Assembly (NCBI GenBank): GCA_913043205.1
Contig: CAJWLF010000016.1
Span: forward strand, 1-48,420
Length of the DNA stretch: 48,420 nucleotides
Direction of reading: 5' to 3'
Source: an uncultured Chloroflexota bacterium
GTDB lineage: Bacteria; Chloroflexota; UBA11872; VXNJ01
Position numbers and translations under genes: made by a program. Below are positions 16,953 through 25,999 of the stretch, in pieces. The notes under the pieces were generated by a model that was not told the DNA's origin, searched no databases, and saw only the letters and a program-made list of their open reading frames with translations. The stretch's first letter is position 1. Every line of letters begins with the position of its first letter.

Positions 16953-16991
16953 TCAAAACATGGATTGCCTGTCAGGTCACTTAGCCTCCAA

Positions 16992-18161
16992 ATGAGGGAT
17001 TTAAGTGACGTCCAATTAGAGGGCAAGGTAATAGCCCTGAGAGCAGACTTAAACGTACCGATAAGCCAAGATGGATCAATAATCGACAACCTACGTATTG
17101 AGACAATAGTTCCAACCCTGCGATTTATCACAGACCACAATGCAAAAGTAGTCATTTATTCTCATTTTGGAAGACCAAAAGATGGGGCTGACCCTACCAT
17201 GTCCACTGAACGGTTGGTAAAGCCTTTGGCAAAGACACTGCAGAAACAAGTGTCGTTCGCTACAGACTGCATTGGGGACCCGGTTAAAGACGCGTTAGCC
17301 ACTGCCAATCCTGGCACAGTCGTACTCGCCGAAAATGTTCGCTTTCACAGTGGAGAATTGGCTAATGACTATGAATTTTCCGCTGCTCTGGCAGAGCATG
17401 CAGATCTCTATGTAAACGACGCGTTCTCTGCGTCCCACAGGGTACATGCCTCTGTTGTCGGAATTACAAAACATCTACCCTCTTTCCCTGGATTATCGCT
17501 AACACGAGAGATCGACTCCTTTGACAAAGTGCTCACTTCTCCCACGCTACCTCTTGTCACCGTAATTGGCGGAGCCAAGGTGTCCACAAAGCTAGGGGTT
17601 CTGGGGAAGATTGATCGAGTCAACGCCATACTTATTGGGGGAGGGATGGCTAACACTTTCCTTGCCGCACAAGGGATAGACATGGGAGAGTCCTTGGTAG
17701 AGCACGACATGGTGGAAGAAGCGCAACAAATTCTTGAAACCGCAGCTTCCTCCAATGTCATAGTTATGTTGCCTGTAGACGGAATAATGGCTCCTGATAT
17801 TTCCGGAAATTCAATAGCAGAAGTCGCTCAAGTCACGGAAATTCCTCAGGGCTGGAGAATGCTCGACATCGGTCCTACTACATGCGGACTCTTCTCAGAC
17901 GTCATCAACAACGCTGGAACAGTAATTTGGAATGGCCCTATGGGCATGTTTGAACAACCACAATACGCAGAAGGTACCCGTGCAATTGCTACAGCGCTCG
18001 CTGAGTCCTCGGCGTACTGCGTAGTGGGCGGAGGAGAATCTGTAGCTGCTGTAAGGCAGATGTCATTGACCGCAGGGATTGACCACGTTTCTACGGGAGG
18101 GGGGGCCGCCTTGGAGCTACTTGAAGGCAACTCTTTACCTGGTATAGCAGCCCTCGAATAA
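16992..18161 (+). CDS. pgk: phosphoglycerate kinase
   Basis: About 389 aa, catalysing 1,3-bisphosphoglycerate + ADP to 3-phosphoglycerate + ATP. Motifs: LRADLNVPI at the N-terminus, SHFGRPK, the FHSGELAND element, VNDAFSASHR, GGAKVSTKLGVL, IGGGMANTFL, and the ATP-site WNGPMGMFE and GGGESVAAV. The start is set at ATG 16992, which gives the family N-terminus; a TTG at 16965 would add nine residues. It follows gap in the same direction. Confidence 0.96.
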   Translation: MRDLSDVQLEGKVIALRADLNVPISQDGSIIDNLRIETIVPTLRFITDHNAKVVIYSHFGRPKDGADPTMSTERLVKPLAKTLQKQVSFATDCIGDPVKDALATANPGTVVLAENVRFHSGELANDYEFSAALAEHADLYVNDAFSASHRVHASVVGITKHLPSFPGLSLTREIDSFDKVLTSPTLPLVTVIGGAKVSTKLGVLGKIDRVNAILIGGGMANTFLAAQGIDMGESLVEHDMVEEAQQILETAASSNVIVMLPVDGIMAPDISGNSIAEVAQVTEIPQGWRMLDIGPTTCGLFSDVINNAGTVIWNGPMGMFEQPQYAEGTRAIATALAESSAYCVVGGGESVAAVRQMSLTAGIDHVSTGGGAALELLEGNSLPGIAALE

Positions 18162-18214
18162 TTTATAGCCTCAAAATTGGATCTGAATTATACGAATCGT
18201 TAGCTAGTCGCTAG

Positions 18215-18290
18215 TGGTGGACCCAATCGGACTCGAACCGACGACCTCCTCAATGCCATTGAGGCGCTCTTCCAGCTGAGCTATGGGCCC
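18215..18290 (-). tRNA. tRNA-Ala(GGC)
   Basis: Full cloverleaf on the minus strand. Acceptor GGGCCCA pairs with TGGGTCC (one G-T pair); the D-arm is GCTC/GAGC. The anticodon stem CCTCA/TGAGG encloses loop ATGGCAT, anticodon GGC. The T-arm has TTCGAGT. The CCA end is encoded. It lies between pgk and an SDR gene. Confidence 0.95.
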
Positions 18291-18316
18291 AACTAAGTGT
18301 ATCCAAACCGTCAGCT

Positions 18317-19111
18317 TTAGTCAGGAAATTTCACTCCTCCTCGTGCATCCGCCCCTCCATCTACTGGGAACACCATGCCACTGAGATATTGCGCAGCATC
18401 TGTCATCAAAAAGACGGCTGGCCATGCGACTTCCTCAGGCTCACCAGGACGACCCAGAGGGATCACCTCATCCAAAGCGCTGCGTAATTCTGTGGGAAAG
18501 CTGGCTATTCCGGTCATATCAGTGGCTATATAGCCGGGACTCAAAGTGTTAATCCGAATTCCGTGCTTTCCCCACCGAACCGCAGCAGCTCGGCTCAAGG
18601 AGAGGACCCCTCCCTTGCTAGCAGCATAAACCTCGTGCGATGACTCGCCAGGTCTGTTAGCAGCAACAGATGATATCGTCACAATCGACCCTCCCCCTGA
18701 TTCACGCATCAATGGCAATACCTCTCCCATAACATTGTAAGTACCTTTAAGATTGATCCCAACCACCCTTTCATAGAATGCCTCAGCATAGTCCTCATTC
18801 GCACCACGCTGGTTCACTCCTGCTGCACAGAAAACGCCCCAAATATCACCGAGGGTTGCAACTATATGGTTAATGGCCCTTTGGACCTGATCTCGGTCAG
18901 TTACATCGACCTCTACACTTTCAACCTCGCCCCCTCGTTCTCGCAACAATTGGGTTGTTGCATCCAATTGCTCTCGTTCGACATCAAATACCGCCACCTT
19001 AGCCCCACTTTCCACACAAGCCGCTGCTGTTGCAGCACCTAAACCTCGTGCTGCGCCACTAATGACAACAGTACGTCCATCTAAACGAAATTTATCGTGA
19101 CTCACGATCAA
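18317..19111 (-). CDS. SDR family NAD(P)-dependent oxidoreductase
   Basis: A 264-aa classical short-chain dehydrogenase. Cofactor motif VVISGAARGLGAA, then FDVE (an acid at the end of strand 2, favouring NAD). Catalytic Ser in VTISSVAANRPG and YAASK (Tyr-x-x-x-Lys), then SPGYIATDMT. The start is a TTG with GAGAGG at 5 nt; a GTG two codons later is possible. Substrate unknown. It belongs to the carbohydrate-type neighbourhood with the Gfo/Idh and isomerase genes, so a sugar or sugar-acid substrate is likely. Confidence 0.88.
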   Translation of the reverse strand: MIVSHDKFRLDGRTVVISGAARGLGAATAAACVESGAKVAVFDVEREQLDATTQLLRERGGEVESVEVDVTDRDQVQRAINHIVATLGDIWGVFCAAGVNQRGANEDYAEAFYERVVGINLKGTYNVMGEVLPLMRESGGGSIVTISSVAANRPGESSHEVYAASKGGVLSLSRAAAVRWGKHGIRINTLSPGYIATDMTGIASFPTELRSALDEVIPLGRPGEPEEVAWPAVFLMTDAAQYLSGMVFPVDGGADARGGVKFPD

Positions 19112-19188
19112 CCGAACCTCTCACATTCGTCCCAAATTGCAGCCCTATTAGAATCATTGCCATACATGGTCGCTCGACCAAATAACAT

Positions 19189-20223
19189 TCATTTCTCATC
19201 GCTACCGCAGGGTTCTTCTTGGTATTCCACCAAACAGCTTTTACCTTGCCGAGCCGATTCCCGAGCGGCCTCAGTTAGCAGCAAAACATTCAATCCAGCC
19301 TCCGCTGGCGACCAAATTGAATCTGCTCCAACTATTGCGTCACGAAAATTCTTGTCAGGCTCAGACTGGCCAGGGATGTTATCAATCCGGTGTACTCGCG
19401 AATCGAAGTCGGTGAGCGTGACGGCAGGGTACAACGGCCCCGTATAGTTGCTCACTTTCATCGAGATATGCCCCTCTGACCCAAAAAAGTCAATTTCTTC
19501 TATCCACCTGCCTGGAGCATTGCCAACTAGCCCAACCGACGCAAGCGCCCCACCTGCAAACTCCATCGCCAACGTAGCATTTACATCAATCTTCTGCCCA
19601 AGATTTGCTTCAAAATAATTGACTTTATAGGGTTTAAGTCCAGAGGCAAAAAGGATAAAGTCAAACAAATGACCGCCGGAATCAAATGGATGCCCCCCGC
19701 CTGCAAGCTCTGGCTTCATACGCCAATCGTCCGCCGTGGAAATCGTGTTATCACATAACAGAGCATGCACAAACTGCAGTTCCCCTATTGCCCCTTGACC
19801 TATCGCATCTCGCACCCACCTATACATAGGATTGTACCTACGCTGATAGGCTACCAATAGAATTTTTTTAGCGGAATCACGGGCAGAAACAATATCGCGA
19901 GCTTCTGACGAGGTCATTGCGAGCGGCTTTTCAAGCATTACATGCAGCCCGGCCTCCAATGATTTACACGCATGTTCACAATGCAAAAAATGAGGCGTCG
20001 AGATTATTACAGCATCCAATGAAATATCGTTTAGCATCAAATCGAGGCTGTCATACTCAACAATCCTTCCAATTGCCGGCACAGCCGCCTTGAGATCTTG
20101 ACGTGCCTTTAGAGAAGGATCAGCAATCGCCTCTACAGACAAACCAACCCGGCGGACAATCGTCTGGGCATGGCGATGAGCAATCACTCCTGCGCCCAAC
20201 AAACCGATCCGCAAGTTCTCCAT
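19189..20223 (-). CDS. Gfo/Idh/MocA family oxidoreductase (paralog 2)
   Basis: 344 aa. Rossmann motif LLGAGVIAHRHA, signature LEKPLAM, and the substrate-domain motif GGGHPFDSGGHLFDF. It shares with the enzyme at 1594-2595 the stretches VAYQR, DSGGHL and VGNAP and the same insertions, so these two belong to one subfamily. The start ATG at 20221-20223 opens divergently from the IolE-like isomerase, a pairing common in inositol and sugar catabolism units. Confidence 0.9.
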   Translation of the reverse strand: MENLRIGLLGAGVIAHRHAQTIVRRVGLSVEAIADPSLKARQDLKAAVPAIGRIVEYDSLDLMLNDISLDAVIISTPHFLHCEHACKSLEAGLHVMLEKPLAMTSSEARDIVSARDSAKKILLVAYQRRYNPMYRWVRDAIGQGAIGELQFVHALLCDNTISTADDWRMKPELAGGGHPFDSGGHLFDFILFASGLKPYKVNYFEANLGQKIDVNATLAMEFAGGALASVGLVGNAPGRWIEEIDFFGSEGHISMKVSNYTGPLYPAVTLTDFDSRVHRIDNIPGQSEPDKNFRDAIVGADSIWSPAEAGLNVLLLTEAARESARQGKSCLVEYQEEPCGSDEK

Positions 20224-20404
20224 ATTTTATTTCCCAATAATTTGCCGAGATCCTCACCGAAAGGACATTGGTCAAAGGATTCTTATTGATCAAAAATCCT
20301 AACGTAGCCATCATATCTCTGCGAATTCCCGCTCTTGGAGAAATTGGCTCCGTGCGATTCACCCAGACTGTTTATAGTTCATCTCACCATAAAGGTAGCA
20401 CCAT

Positions 20405-21286
20405 TTGCAATTAGCTACAGCCCCTGTTTCTTGGGGAATCCGTTACCCAACCGATCAACAACAAATGTCATGGCGCAATTGCCTGGACGAAATGGCCGCT
20501 GCCGGATTTGTCTGGACTGAACTTGGCCCACCCGGATTCATCCCAGGATCCAGCGAGGAGATAGGTATCGAGCTGCAAATCAGGCAGCTTAGGCTTTGCG
20601 CAGCATCAGTACAAGGCTCCCTGGCAGACCCCAAAAACAATCGGGATATCATTCTTGCCACCACTCATGCATGTGATGCATTAGCGTCGCTAGGAGGAAG
20701 CACCCTGGTCATCATCGACGGACGATACAGTGATCGCCTTTCGACCGACCCGCTTTCGCAACCTATAGTAAACGAAGAGAGCTGGTTGAGAATTATGCAA
20801 ACAGCGCACGACATGGCTCAAATAGCAGTACATGAATATGGCCTACAGGCTGCCTTTCATCCGCACACTGACACCCATATTGAAACTCCAGAGAACACCT
20901 ACAGATTCCTAGAAGAAATGGACAATACTCTTTTAGGAATCTGTTTGGACACCGGTCATTTAGCATATTGCGGTATAGATCCAATTGAATTCACAAAACG
21001 ATATATACATCAAATTTCACACGTGCATCTGAAAAACATAGACCTCAGTTTTCGCGAGCGAGTGCTATCCAACCGAATTCCCTACGTGGAAGCAGTTGCT
21101 CAAGGGATTTTTACGAATCCACAGGCTGGGTCCCTAGACCTTCAGGAAATAGTCAGACTGTTAGAAGTCAGCAAATACGATGGGTTCATAGTTATGGAGC
21201 AGGATATGTATCCAGCACCATCCGACAAACCGCTTCCGATAGCTATAGAAACCAAAAAGTTTATGAGTGAGCTAGGATTAATCTAG
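20405..21286 (+). CDS. sugar phosphate isomerase/epimerase, IolE-like TIM barrel
   Basis: A 293-aa xylose-isomerase-like TIM barrel (AP_endonuc_2 family). Starts TTG with LATAPVSWGIRYP, the N-terminus typical of inosose dehydratase (IolE). Metal-site elements are FHPHTDTHIE, GICLDTGHLAYCG, ISHVHLKNID and a final VMEQD. The reaction may be dehydration or epimerisation of a keto-inositol or keto-sugar. With the divergent Gfo/Idh gene it forms a typical polyol pathway pair, but the exact substrate is not determined. Confidence 0.85.
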   Translation: MQLATAPVSWGIRYPTDQQQMSWRNCLDEMAAAGFVWTELGPPGFIPGSSEEIGIELQIRQLRLCAASVQGSLADPKNNRDIILATTHACDALASLGGSTLVIIDGRYSDRLSTDPLSQPIVNEESWLRIMQTAHDMAQIAVHEYGLQAAFHPHTDTHIETPENTYRFLEEMDNTLLGICLDTGHLAYCGIDPIEFTKRYIHQISHVHLKNIDLSFRERVLSNRIPYVEAVAQGIFTNPQAGSLDLQEIVRLLEVSKYDGFIVMEQDMYPAPSDKPLPIAIETKKFMSELGLI

Positions 21287-21314
21287 TTTTGCAGCAACAG
21301 ATAGGAGTATCTCT

Positions 21315-22445
21315 GTGGGAAAATTTAATGGATTGGGACTGCACCTAGGAAACTTGCCTCGTTTATCCGACGCAATAACACGATCAATCAGTGCCGAAAA
21401 CCCCACAGGTGAGAAAGGGAAAGGTGGAATGGCCACTGAAGGGTTTGGCGCTCAAGCGGCTGCCGATTTAGGGCAAGGCTGGAAAGTATCTCCAGCAGTC
21501 TGGATCGAACCTAAATCCACATTTACAGTCGCAGAAATCGAAGGGCCTGGGGCGATACAAAGCATATGGCTCGCCGGTCGCCCAGTACGACGTGAGTGTA
21601 TTCTACGCATGTACTGGGATGACCAAGAACAGCCATCTGTAGAATGTCCTGTGTCTGACTTTTTCGCAATCCCATGGGAAAAATTCTGCCAGGTGAATTC
21701 CTTGCCTGTATCTGTCAATCCCAATAATGGAGTTAACTGCTACTGGGAGATGCCCTTCCAAAAATCTGCACGCATAACAATAGAAAATCGGACCGACGAA
21801 AAAGTCGCATGTTATTACCAAGTTAACTATGCCCTTACAGATGTGCCTAATGACGCTGGATATTTCCATGCCCAATTTAGGCGCTCAAATCCTCTTCCTT
21901 ACAAGGAAGTCCACACATTGCTAGATGGAGTATCAGGAAAGGGGCATTACGTAGGTACCGCAATGGGATGGGGAGTGCATAACAATGGCTGGTGGGGAGA
22001 AGGAGAAATTAAATTTTACTTAGATGGTGATGGTGAATTTGCAACAATAGTAGGAACGGGCACAGAAGACTATTTTGGAGGAGCCTACGATTGGGATGTT
22101 GACGGCCGCTATACCCCATATTCCACCCCGTATCTAGGCATGCACCAGGTCATCTATGGGGGAGAAACCTACAATGCAATGCAACGCTTCTCAATGTACC
22201 GATGGCACGTCATGGACCCCATTAGATTCGAAGAAGACCTAAAGGTAACCATCCAAGCTCTCGGGTGGCGTAACTGGGAAGCTTTCCGCGCTGCAACCAG
22301 CCAAGGTGATAATAAAAAGGCTGAACAGATTCGTCGCTACTTGCCTTTACAAGACGATATTTCCTCTGTCGCAATCTGGTATCAATCCCTACCAACCAGC
22401 CCTTTCCCAAAGCTGGCAAACAGAGAATATCTGGAGATAAATTAG
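21315..22445 (+). CDS. DUF2961 / GH172-type glycoside hydrolase
   Basis: A 376-aa DUF2961 protein. The pattern includes GPGAIQSIWLAG, RMYWDDQEQPSVECPVSDFF, YWEMPF, the WWGEGEIKFYLDGDGEF segment and the hallmark GTGTEDYFGGAYD. The family was redefined as GH172 after enzymes acting on alpha-fructofuranosides (difructose anhydride) were characterised. The Glu residues of the GEGE and TEDYF motifs are where I expect the catalytic pair. GTG start with AGGAG at 7 nt, 28 nt after the isomerase. No signal peptide is visible, so it is probably cytoplasmic. Confidence 0.85.
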   Translation: MGKFNGLGLHLGNLPRLSDAITRSISAENPTGEKGKGGMATEGFGAQAAADLGQGWKVSPAVWIEPKSTFTVAEIEGPGAIQSIWLAGRPVRRECILRMYWDDQEQPSVECPVSDFFAIPWEKFCQVNSLPVSVNPNNGVNCYWEMPFQKSARITIENRTDEKVACYYQVNYALTDVPNDAGYFHAQFRRSNPLPYKEVHTLLDGVSGKGHYVGTAMGWGVHNNGWWGEGEIKFYLDGDGEFATIVGTGTEDYFGGAYDWDVDGRYTPYSTPYLGMHQVIYGGETYNAMQRFSMYRWHVMDPIRFEEDLKVTIQALGWRNWEAFRAATSQGDNKKAEQIRRYLPLQDDISSVAIWYQSLPTSPFPKLANREYLEIN

Positions 22446-22453
22446 GACAGGCC

Positions 22454-23221
22454 TTAGAACGGGAGCGAAGCCAAAATACCGCCATCGACTAGTATGCTAG
22501 TCCCGGTTACAAAAGAGCACTCTTCACTACCTAGGTAGACGGCGGCATTAGCGCAGTCCACAGGTAAACCAGACCTGCCAGCAGGTATATTTGTATCTAT
22601 GATGGATTGGAATTCATCCGATGCGTGCATATCAACATTGCGCTCTATCTTAATAGGCCCTGGGGCGATCATATTCACAGCAATATCATATGGAGCCAAT
22701 TCCTTCGCAAGAGCTTTAGTAAACATCAACACTCCCCCCTTACTGGTTGAATACGCTGTGAACTCGGGCTGGTACATATACGATTGAACAGACCCTATGT
22801 TTACCACACGCCCCCCCTGTCCCTGGCTCACCATCTTTCGCGCAACAATTTGGCTAACTATGAAAATTCCTTTCAGGTTGATAGCCATGTATTCGTCCCA
22901 AATCTCGTCAGTCAAATCAAGAAAAGCACCATGCTTCCATCCCATGCCAGCATTATTTACTAGCGTATCTATTCGTCCAAGTTGACCAACTATCTCATCA
23001 ACAGCCTTCTGAACAGATTCTCTGTTTGTCACATCCATTGGAATGGAAATTGCTGTTCCACCAGCAGCTTCAATTTCCGAAACGGTACCATCGCGACTTT
23101 GCTTGTCGCGCTGAGCAACGGCCACCTTGGCTCCCTCTTCTGCATACCGCAAAGATATGCCTTTCCCAATCCCGCGCCCACCCCCAGTGACCAGAGCCAC
23201 GCGACCTTCCAATCGTCCCAT
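22454..23221 (-). CDS. SDR family oxidoreductase
   Basis: A 255-aa classical SDR. ALVTGGGRGIGKGI cofactor motif, then basic residues after strand 2 (AQRDKQSR), suggesting NADP use. NNAG motif; catalytic Ser in NIGSVQSYM and YSTSK. Ends with VTGTSILVDGG. Resembles 3-oxoacyl-ACP or glucose 1-dehydrogenase-like SDRs. It converges with the GH172 gene with 8 nt between stops. Substrate unknown. Confidence 0.88.
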   Translation of the reverse strand: MGRLEGRVALVTGGGRGIGKGISLRYAEEGAKVAVAQRDKQSRDGTVSEIEAAGGTAISIPMDVTNRESVQKAVDEIVGQLGRIDTLVNNAGMGWKHGAFLDLTDEIWDEYMAINLKGIFIVSQIVARKMVSQGQGGRVVNIGSVQSYMYQPEFTAYSTSKGGVLMFTKALAKELAPYDIAVNMIAPGPIKIERNVDMHASDEFQSIIDTNIPAGRSGLPVDCANAAVYLGSEECSFVTGTSILVDGGILASLPF

Positions 23222-23279
23222 TTCAAATCCTTAATTTAGTGCACCAACACTAATGAATGTCAGCCCCGAGCTAACCAAG

Positions 23280-23807
23280 TCATTTCCATTTTATCGTGCA
23301 CCCAGCAGCCTCAGTGGCCACTATATCAATATCATCTCCTGCAAGGAGTGCATCCAATGTATCCCGCAAATGTTGTTTGCTAACCTGTGATTCGTCCTCA
23401 TTATCATCAATGAGACCACTATATCGAATACTCCGATTGGAATCGATTACAAATACTTCTGGAGTTTTTGTTGCACCAAAAGCTCTCGCCACTTCTTGTG
23501 ATTCATCATAGGCGTATTGAATCGGATAATCCCGCTCCACAGCTCGCTTACACATTTCCTCAAAACTATCTTCCGGATAGGCAATCGCATCATTGGAATT
23601 AATAGCTGCAACTCCTACCCCGTTACCAAAATAATCTCGTCCTACAGCAAGCATACGTTCTTCCCAGGCCTTAGCATAAGGACAGTGGTTACAGGTAAAC
23701 ACCACTACGGCTATACCTCCCTCCAACAAACCATCTAGAGAGCAAATAGATCCATCAGTCGCAGGTAATTCAAACGAGGGAGCATCAGCTCCATGCACAA
23801 CAGACAT
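23280..23807 (-). CDS. thioredoxin-fold redoxin (AhpC/TSA-like)
   Basis: 175 aa. Has FELPATDGSICSLDGLLEGG and then VVVFTCNHCPYAKAWEERM, a CxxC thioredoxin-like active site in the CNHCP variant. Later comes a cis-Pro region (TKTPEVFVID). This variant belongs to a subgroup of peroxiredoxin-like proteins of unknown partner. ATG 23807 has GGAG at 7 nt; a TTG two codons upstream is the alternative. Just upstream on the same strand is a second small redox-like gene. Confidence 0.85.
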   Translation of the reverse strand: MSVVHGADAPSFELPATDGSICSLDGLLEGGIAVVVFTCNHCPYAKAWEERMLAVGRDYFGNGVGVAAINSNDAIAYPEDSFEEMCKRAVERDYPIQYAYDESQEVARAFGATKTPEVFVIDSNRSIRYSGLIDDNEDESQVSKQHLRDTLDALLAGDDIDIVATEAAGCTIKWK

Positions 23808-23833
23808 AAACAAACTCCTTACTCATTTAACTT

Positions 23834-24157
23834 TTATAGATCCGCAGCATTTAGTATTGCTGACACCAATTTCGATTTCTCCGGCAACGGTTGATACCTC
23901 CCATCATCCCACACATAAGTGCGACACGTAAGGGCAGGACGAGCAGTAGCTCCTATAGGATCAATATCCGCACCACTTATACGGATTGTAGGAGATCCTG
24001 GAAAGGCTAAAGCTTCTGCGTGTTCTTGAGTTTTCACTTTGATCTCTGTAACTTCAGCATGGACCCCAGTTTCATCAATCACCTGGTTCAATAGGCTTCT
24101 GGCCTTTGTATGCGACGGACAGTGCTCGTACCAAAAGAATTCGATTTTCACGTTCAT
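23834..24157 (-). CDS. small thioredoxin-like/alkylmercury-lyase-type protein
   Basis: A 107-aa protein with the pattern of small thioredoxin-like proteins: strand FFWYEHCPSHTKAR with a single Cys in the CPSH motif, then EIKVKTQEHAEALAFPGSPTIRI (cis-Pro loop), and ALTCRTYVWDDG with a second Cys. The role is not established; it may sense or carry thiols or metal. It directly follows the 35-aa Cys-rich ORF (TGAATG) and precedes the CNHCP redoxin, so the three make a small redox cluster. Confidence 0.75.
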   Translation of the reverse strand: MNVKIEFFWYEHCPSHTKARSLLNQVIDETGVHAEVTEIKVKTQEHAEALAFPGSPTIRISGADIDPIGATARPALTCRTYVWDDGRYQPLPEKSKLVSAILNAADL

Positions 24158-24265
24158 TCACCGATTAACATCAGCTGGCCACCCCAAAACTGTACCGCAA
24201 GAACCGCAATCGTTGCTCTCCAAACTTACGGGTATTTGATCACACCAACATTTATCACTTAGCAT
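24158..24265 (-). CDS. putative cysteine-rich microprotein (35 aa)
   Basis: A short open frame seen on the minus strand. It begins at ATG 24263-24265 and stops at TGA 24158-24160, immediately before the ATG of the thioredoxin-like gene. It has a CWC motif (residues 6-8) and a CGSC motif (20-23), spaced like a tiny zinc ribbon. The ribosome-binding site is weak. The frame stays open upstream to a TTG, which would add 11 residues. Support is the Cys spacing and exact TGA-ATG junction; it could be chance. Confidence 0.45.
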   Translation of the reverse strand: MLSDKCWCDQIPVSLESNDCGSCGTVLGWPADVNR

Positions 24266-24323
24266 TACAAAGCGTCGCCTTGACACTATACAAAACAATT
24301 CACGGATAGGATGTAGATTATTC

Positions 24324-25964
24324 ATGGAGGCCGAACTTAGCTCTCAACCGAATGTAATCTTGATCATGGCCGACGACATGGGATTCTCCGACATAGGGTG
24401 TTACGGGTCAGAAATTGAAACACCCAATCTTGATCGACTAGGGGCCAACGGAGTGCGCTTCTCCCAATTCTACAACTATGCGAGATGCTGCCCCACCCGA
24501 GCTTCTCTACAAACAGGATTATACCCGCATAGAGCCGGAATTGGGCACATGGTCGGTGACTACAACTTGCCCGGATACCGAGGTTTTCTTAACCGAAACT
24601 GTGTAACTATCGCCGAAGCATTAAAACCTGCCGGATATAAAACCTTGATGGTCGGTAAATGGCACATAGGAGGAAGCTTTCGCTTTTCAGAGCTTGAATC
24701 CGCTCGAGCTGGAGAAGAATGCTATCCCCGCCCACTAGATCGAGGGTACGACCGGTTTTGGGGCACTCTATCGGGAGGCGGGAGCTATTTCTCAACACAT
24801 GCTTTATACGACGATAACGAAGCTATAGAGCCTGAAGGTGATGATTTTTACTATACAGACAAGATAAGTGACGCCGCCTCCGGATTCATTGACGAATATG
24901 GACCGGACAATAAGCCATTTTTTATGCATGTTTGTTACACAGCCCCTCATTGGCCCTTGCACGCGCTTGAGGAAGACATAGACAAGTACCGCAATAAGTA
25001 CATTTGTGGGTGGGACCAACTTCGGGAAAATCGTTATGAGGAATTAATCGGCAGCAAATTACTAGATTCTAGATGGGCGTTGTCCCCACGAGATGCAGAC
25101 TCTCGTCCATGGGGTTCCGTAACAAAGCAAGATTGGGAAGATGCCCGTATGGCCGTTTATGCAGCGCAGATCGATCGTATGGATCAAGGCATTGGCCGAA
25201 TTATGGCCAGTCTTCGCAAGCACAATATCGAGAGAGATACCCTGGTGATGTTCCTCTCCGACAATGGCGGGTGCGCAGAACTGCTAGGAGAAGATGGGGT
25301 AAAAGCTTTTCATGCCGCGGAGACAAAGAACGGAGAGCCTATTAGATACGGCAATATCCCTGATCTAACGCCTGGTACTGACACCACCTTTATGAGCTAC
25401 GATCTCCCATGGGCTAACGCTAGCGACACCCCCTTCAGATATTTCAAACACTATGTTCATGAAGGAGGCATATCTACCCCGTTCATTGCACATTGGCCAG
25501 GCAAGATTGCTCCCGGTCGCATAGAGCATTCCCCGGCAGCTGTGATCGACTTTCTTCCCACAATTATCGATGCTGCCGGCACAACCTATCCAACCACTTA
25601 TAACGGGAATGACATCCACTCTGTCGACGGGGAAAGTTTTTTGCCCGCTCTCACCGGAAATAATTGGCACCGTAATGACCCCATATATTGGGAGCATGAA
25701 GGCAACTGCGCCGTACGGCTCGACAATTGGAAGCTTGTAAGTAAATGGCCTGGAGACTGGGAACTATACGATCTATCAGTGGACAGAACTGAGCTAAACA
25801 ACCTTGCTGAGCAATCACCAGACCGGGTGAACCAACTTTCAGGGCTGCACTCCGACTGGGCTAATCGATCAAACGTAGAGCCATGGGACAAAATACTTGC
25901 TAGCCCTGGAGCAGCTCCATTTAAAATATGGCTACAAGATAACGACCCTCTCTACCCCAAATAA
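24324..25964 (+). CDS. type I sulfatase (arylsulfatase family)
   Basis: 546 aa. The N-terminal metal-site motif is NVILIMADDMGFSD. The signature is ARCCPTRASLQTG, where C55 of CxPxR should become formylglycine. GYKTLMVGKWHIG, SDNGGC and the C-terminal strand region with CAVRLDNWKLVSKW are present. It hydrolyses sulfate esters, with the substrate unknown. The ATG at 24324 gives no signal peptide, so it is likely cytoplasmic. It lies between the GH172 and GH32 genes. Confidence 0.93.
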   Translation: MEAELSSQPNVILIMADDMGFSDIGCYGSEIETPNLDRLGANGVRFSQFYNYARCCPTRASLQTGLYPHRAGIGHMVGDYNLPGYRGFLNRNCVTIAEALKPAGYKTLMVGKWHIGGSFRFSELESARAGEECYPRPLDRGYDRFWGTLSGGGSYFSTHALYDDNEAIEPEGDDFYYTDKISDAASGFIDEYGPDNKPFFMHVCYTAPHWPLHALEEDIDKYRNKYICGWDQLRENRYEELIGSKLLDSRWALSPRDADSRPWGSVTKQDWEDARMAVYAAQIDRMDQGIGRIMASLRKHNIERDTLVMFLSDNGGCAELLGEDGVKAFHAAETKNGEPIRYGNIPDLTPGTDTTFMSYDLPWANASDTPFRYFKHYVHEGGISTPFIAHWPGKIAPGRIEHSPAAVIDFLPTIIDAAGTTYPTTYNGNDIHSVDGESFLPALTGNNWHRNDPIYWEHEGNCAVRLDNWKLVSKWPGDWELYDLSVDRTELNNLAEQSPDRVNQLSGLHSDWANRSNVEPWDKILASPGAAPFKIWLQDNDPLYPK

Positions 25965-25999
25965 CCAGCAACCACCCAAGCTCGCCTAAGCTTCAATCA

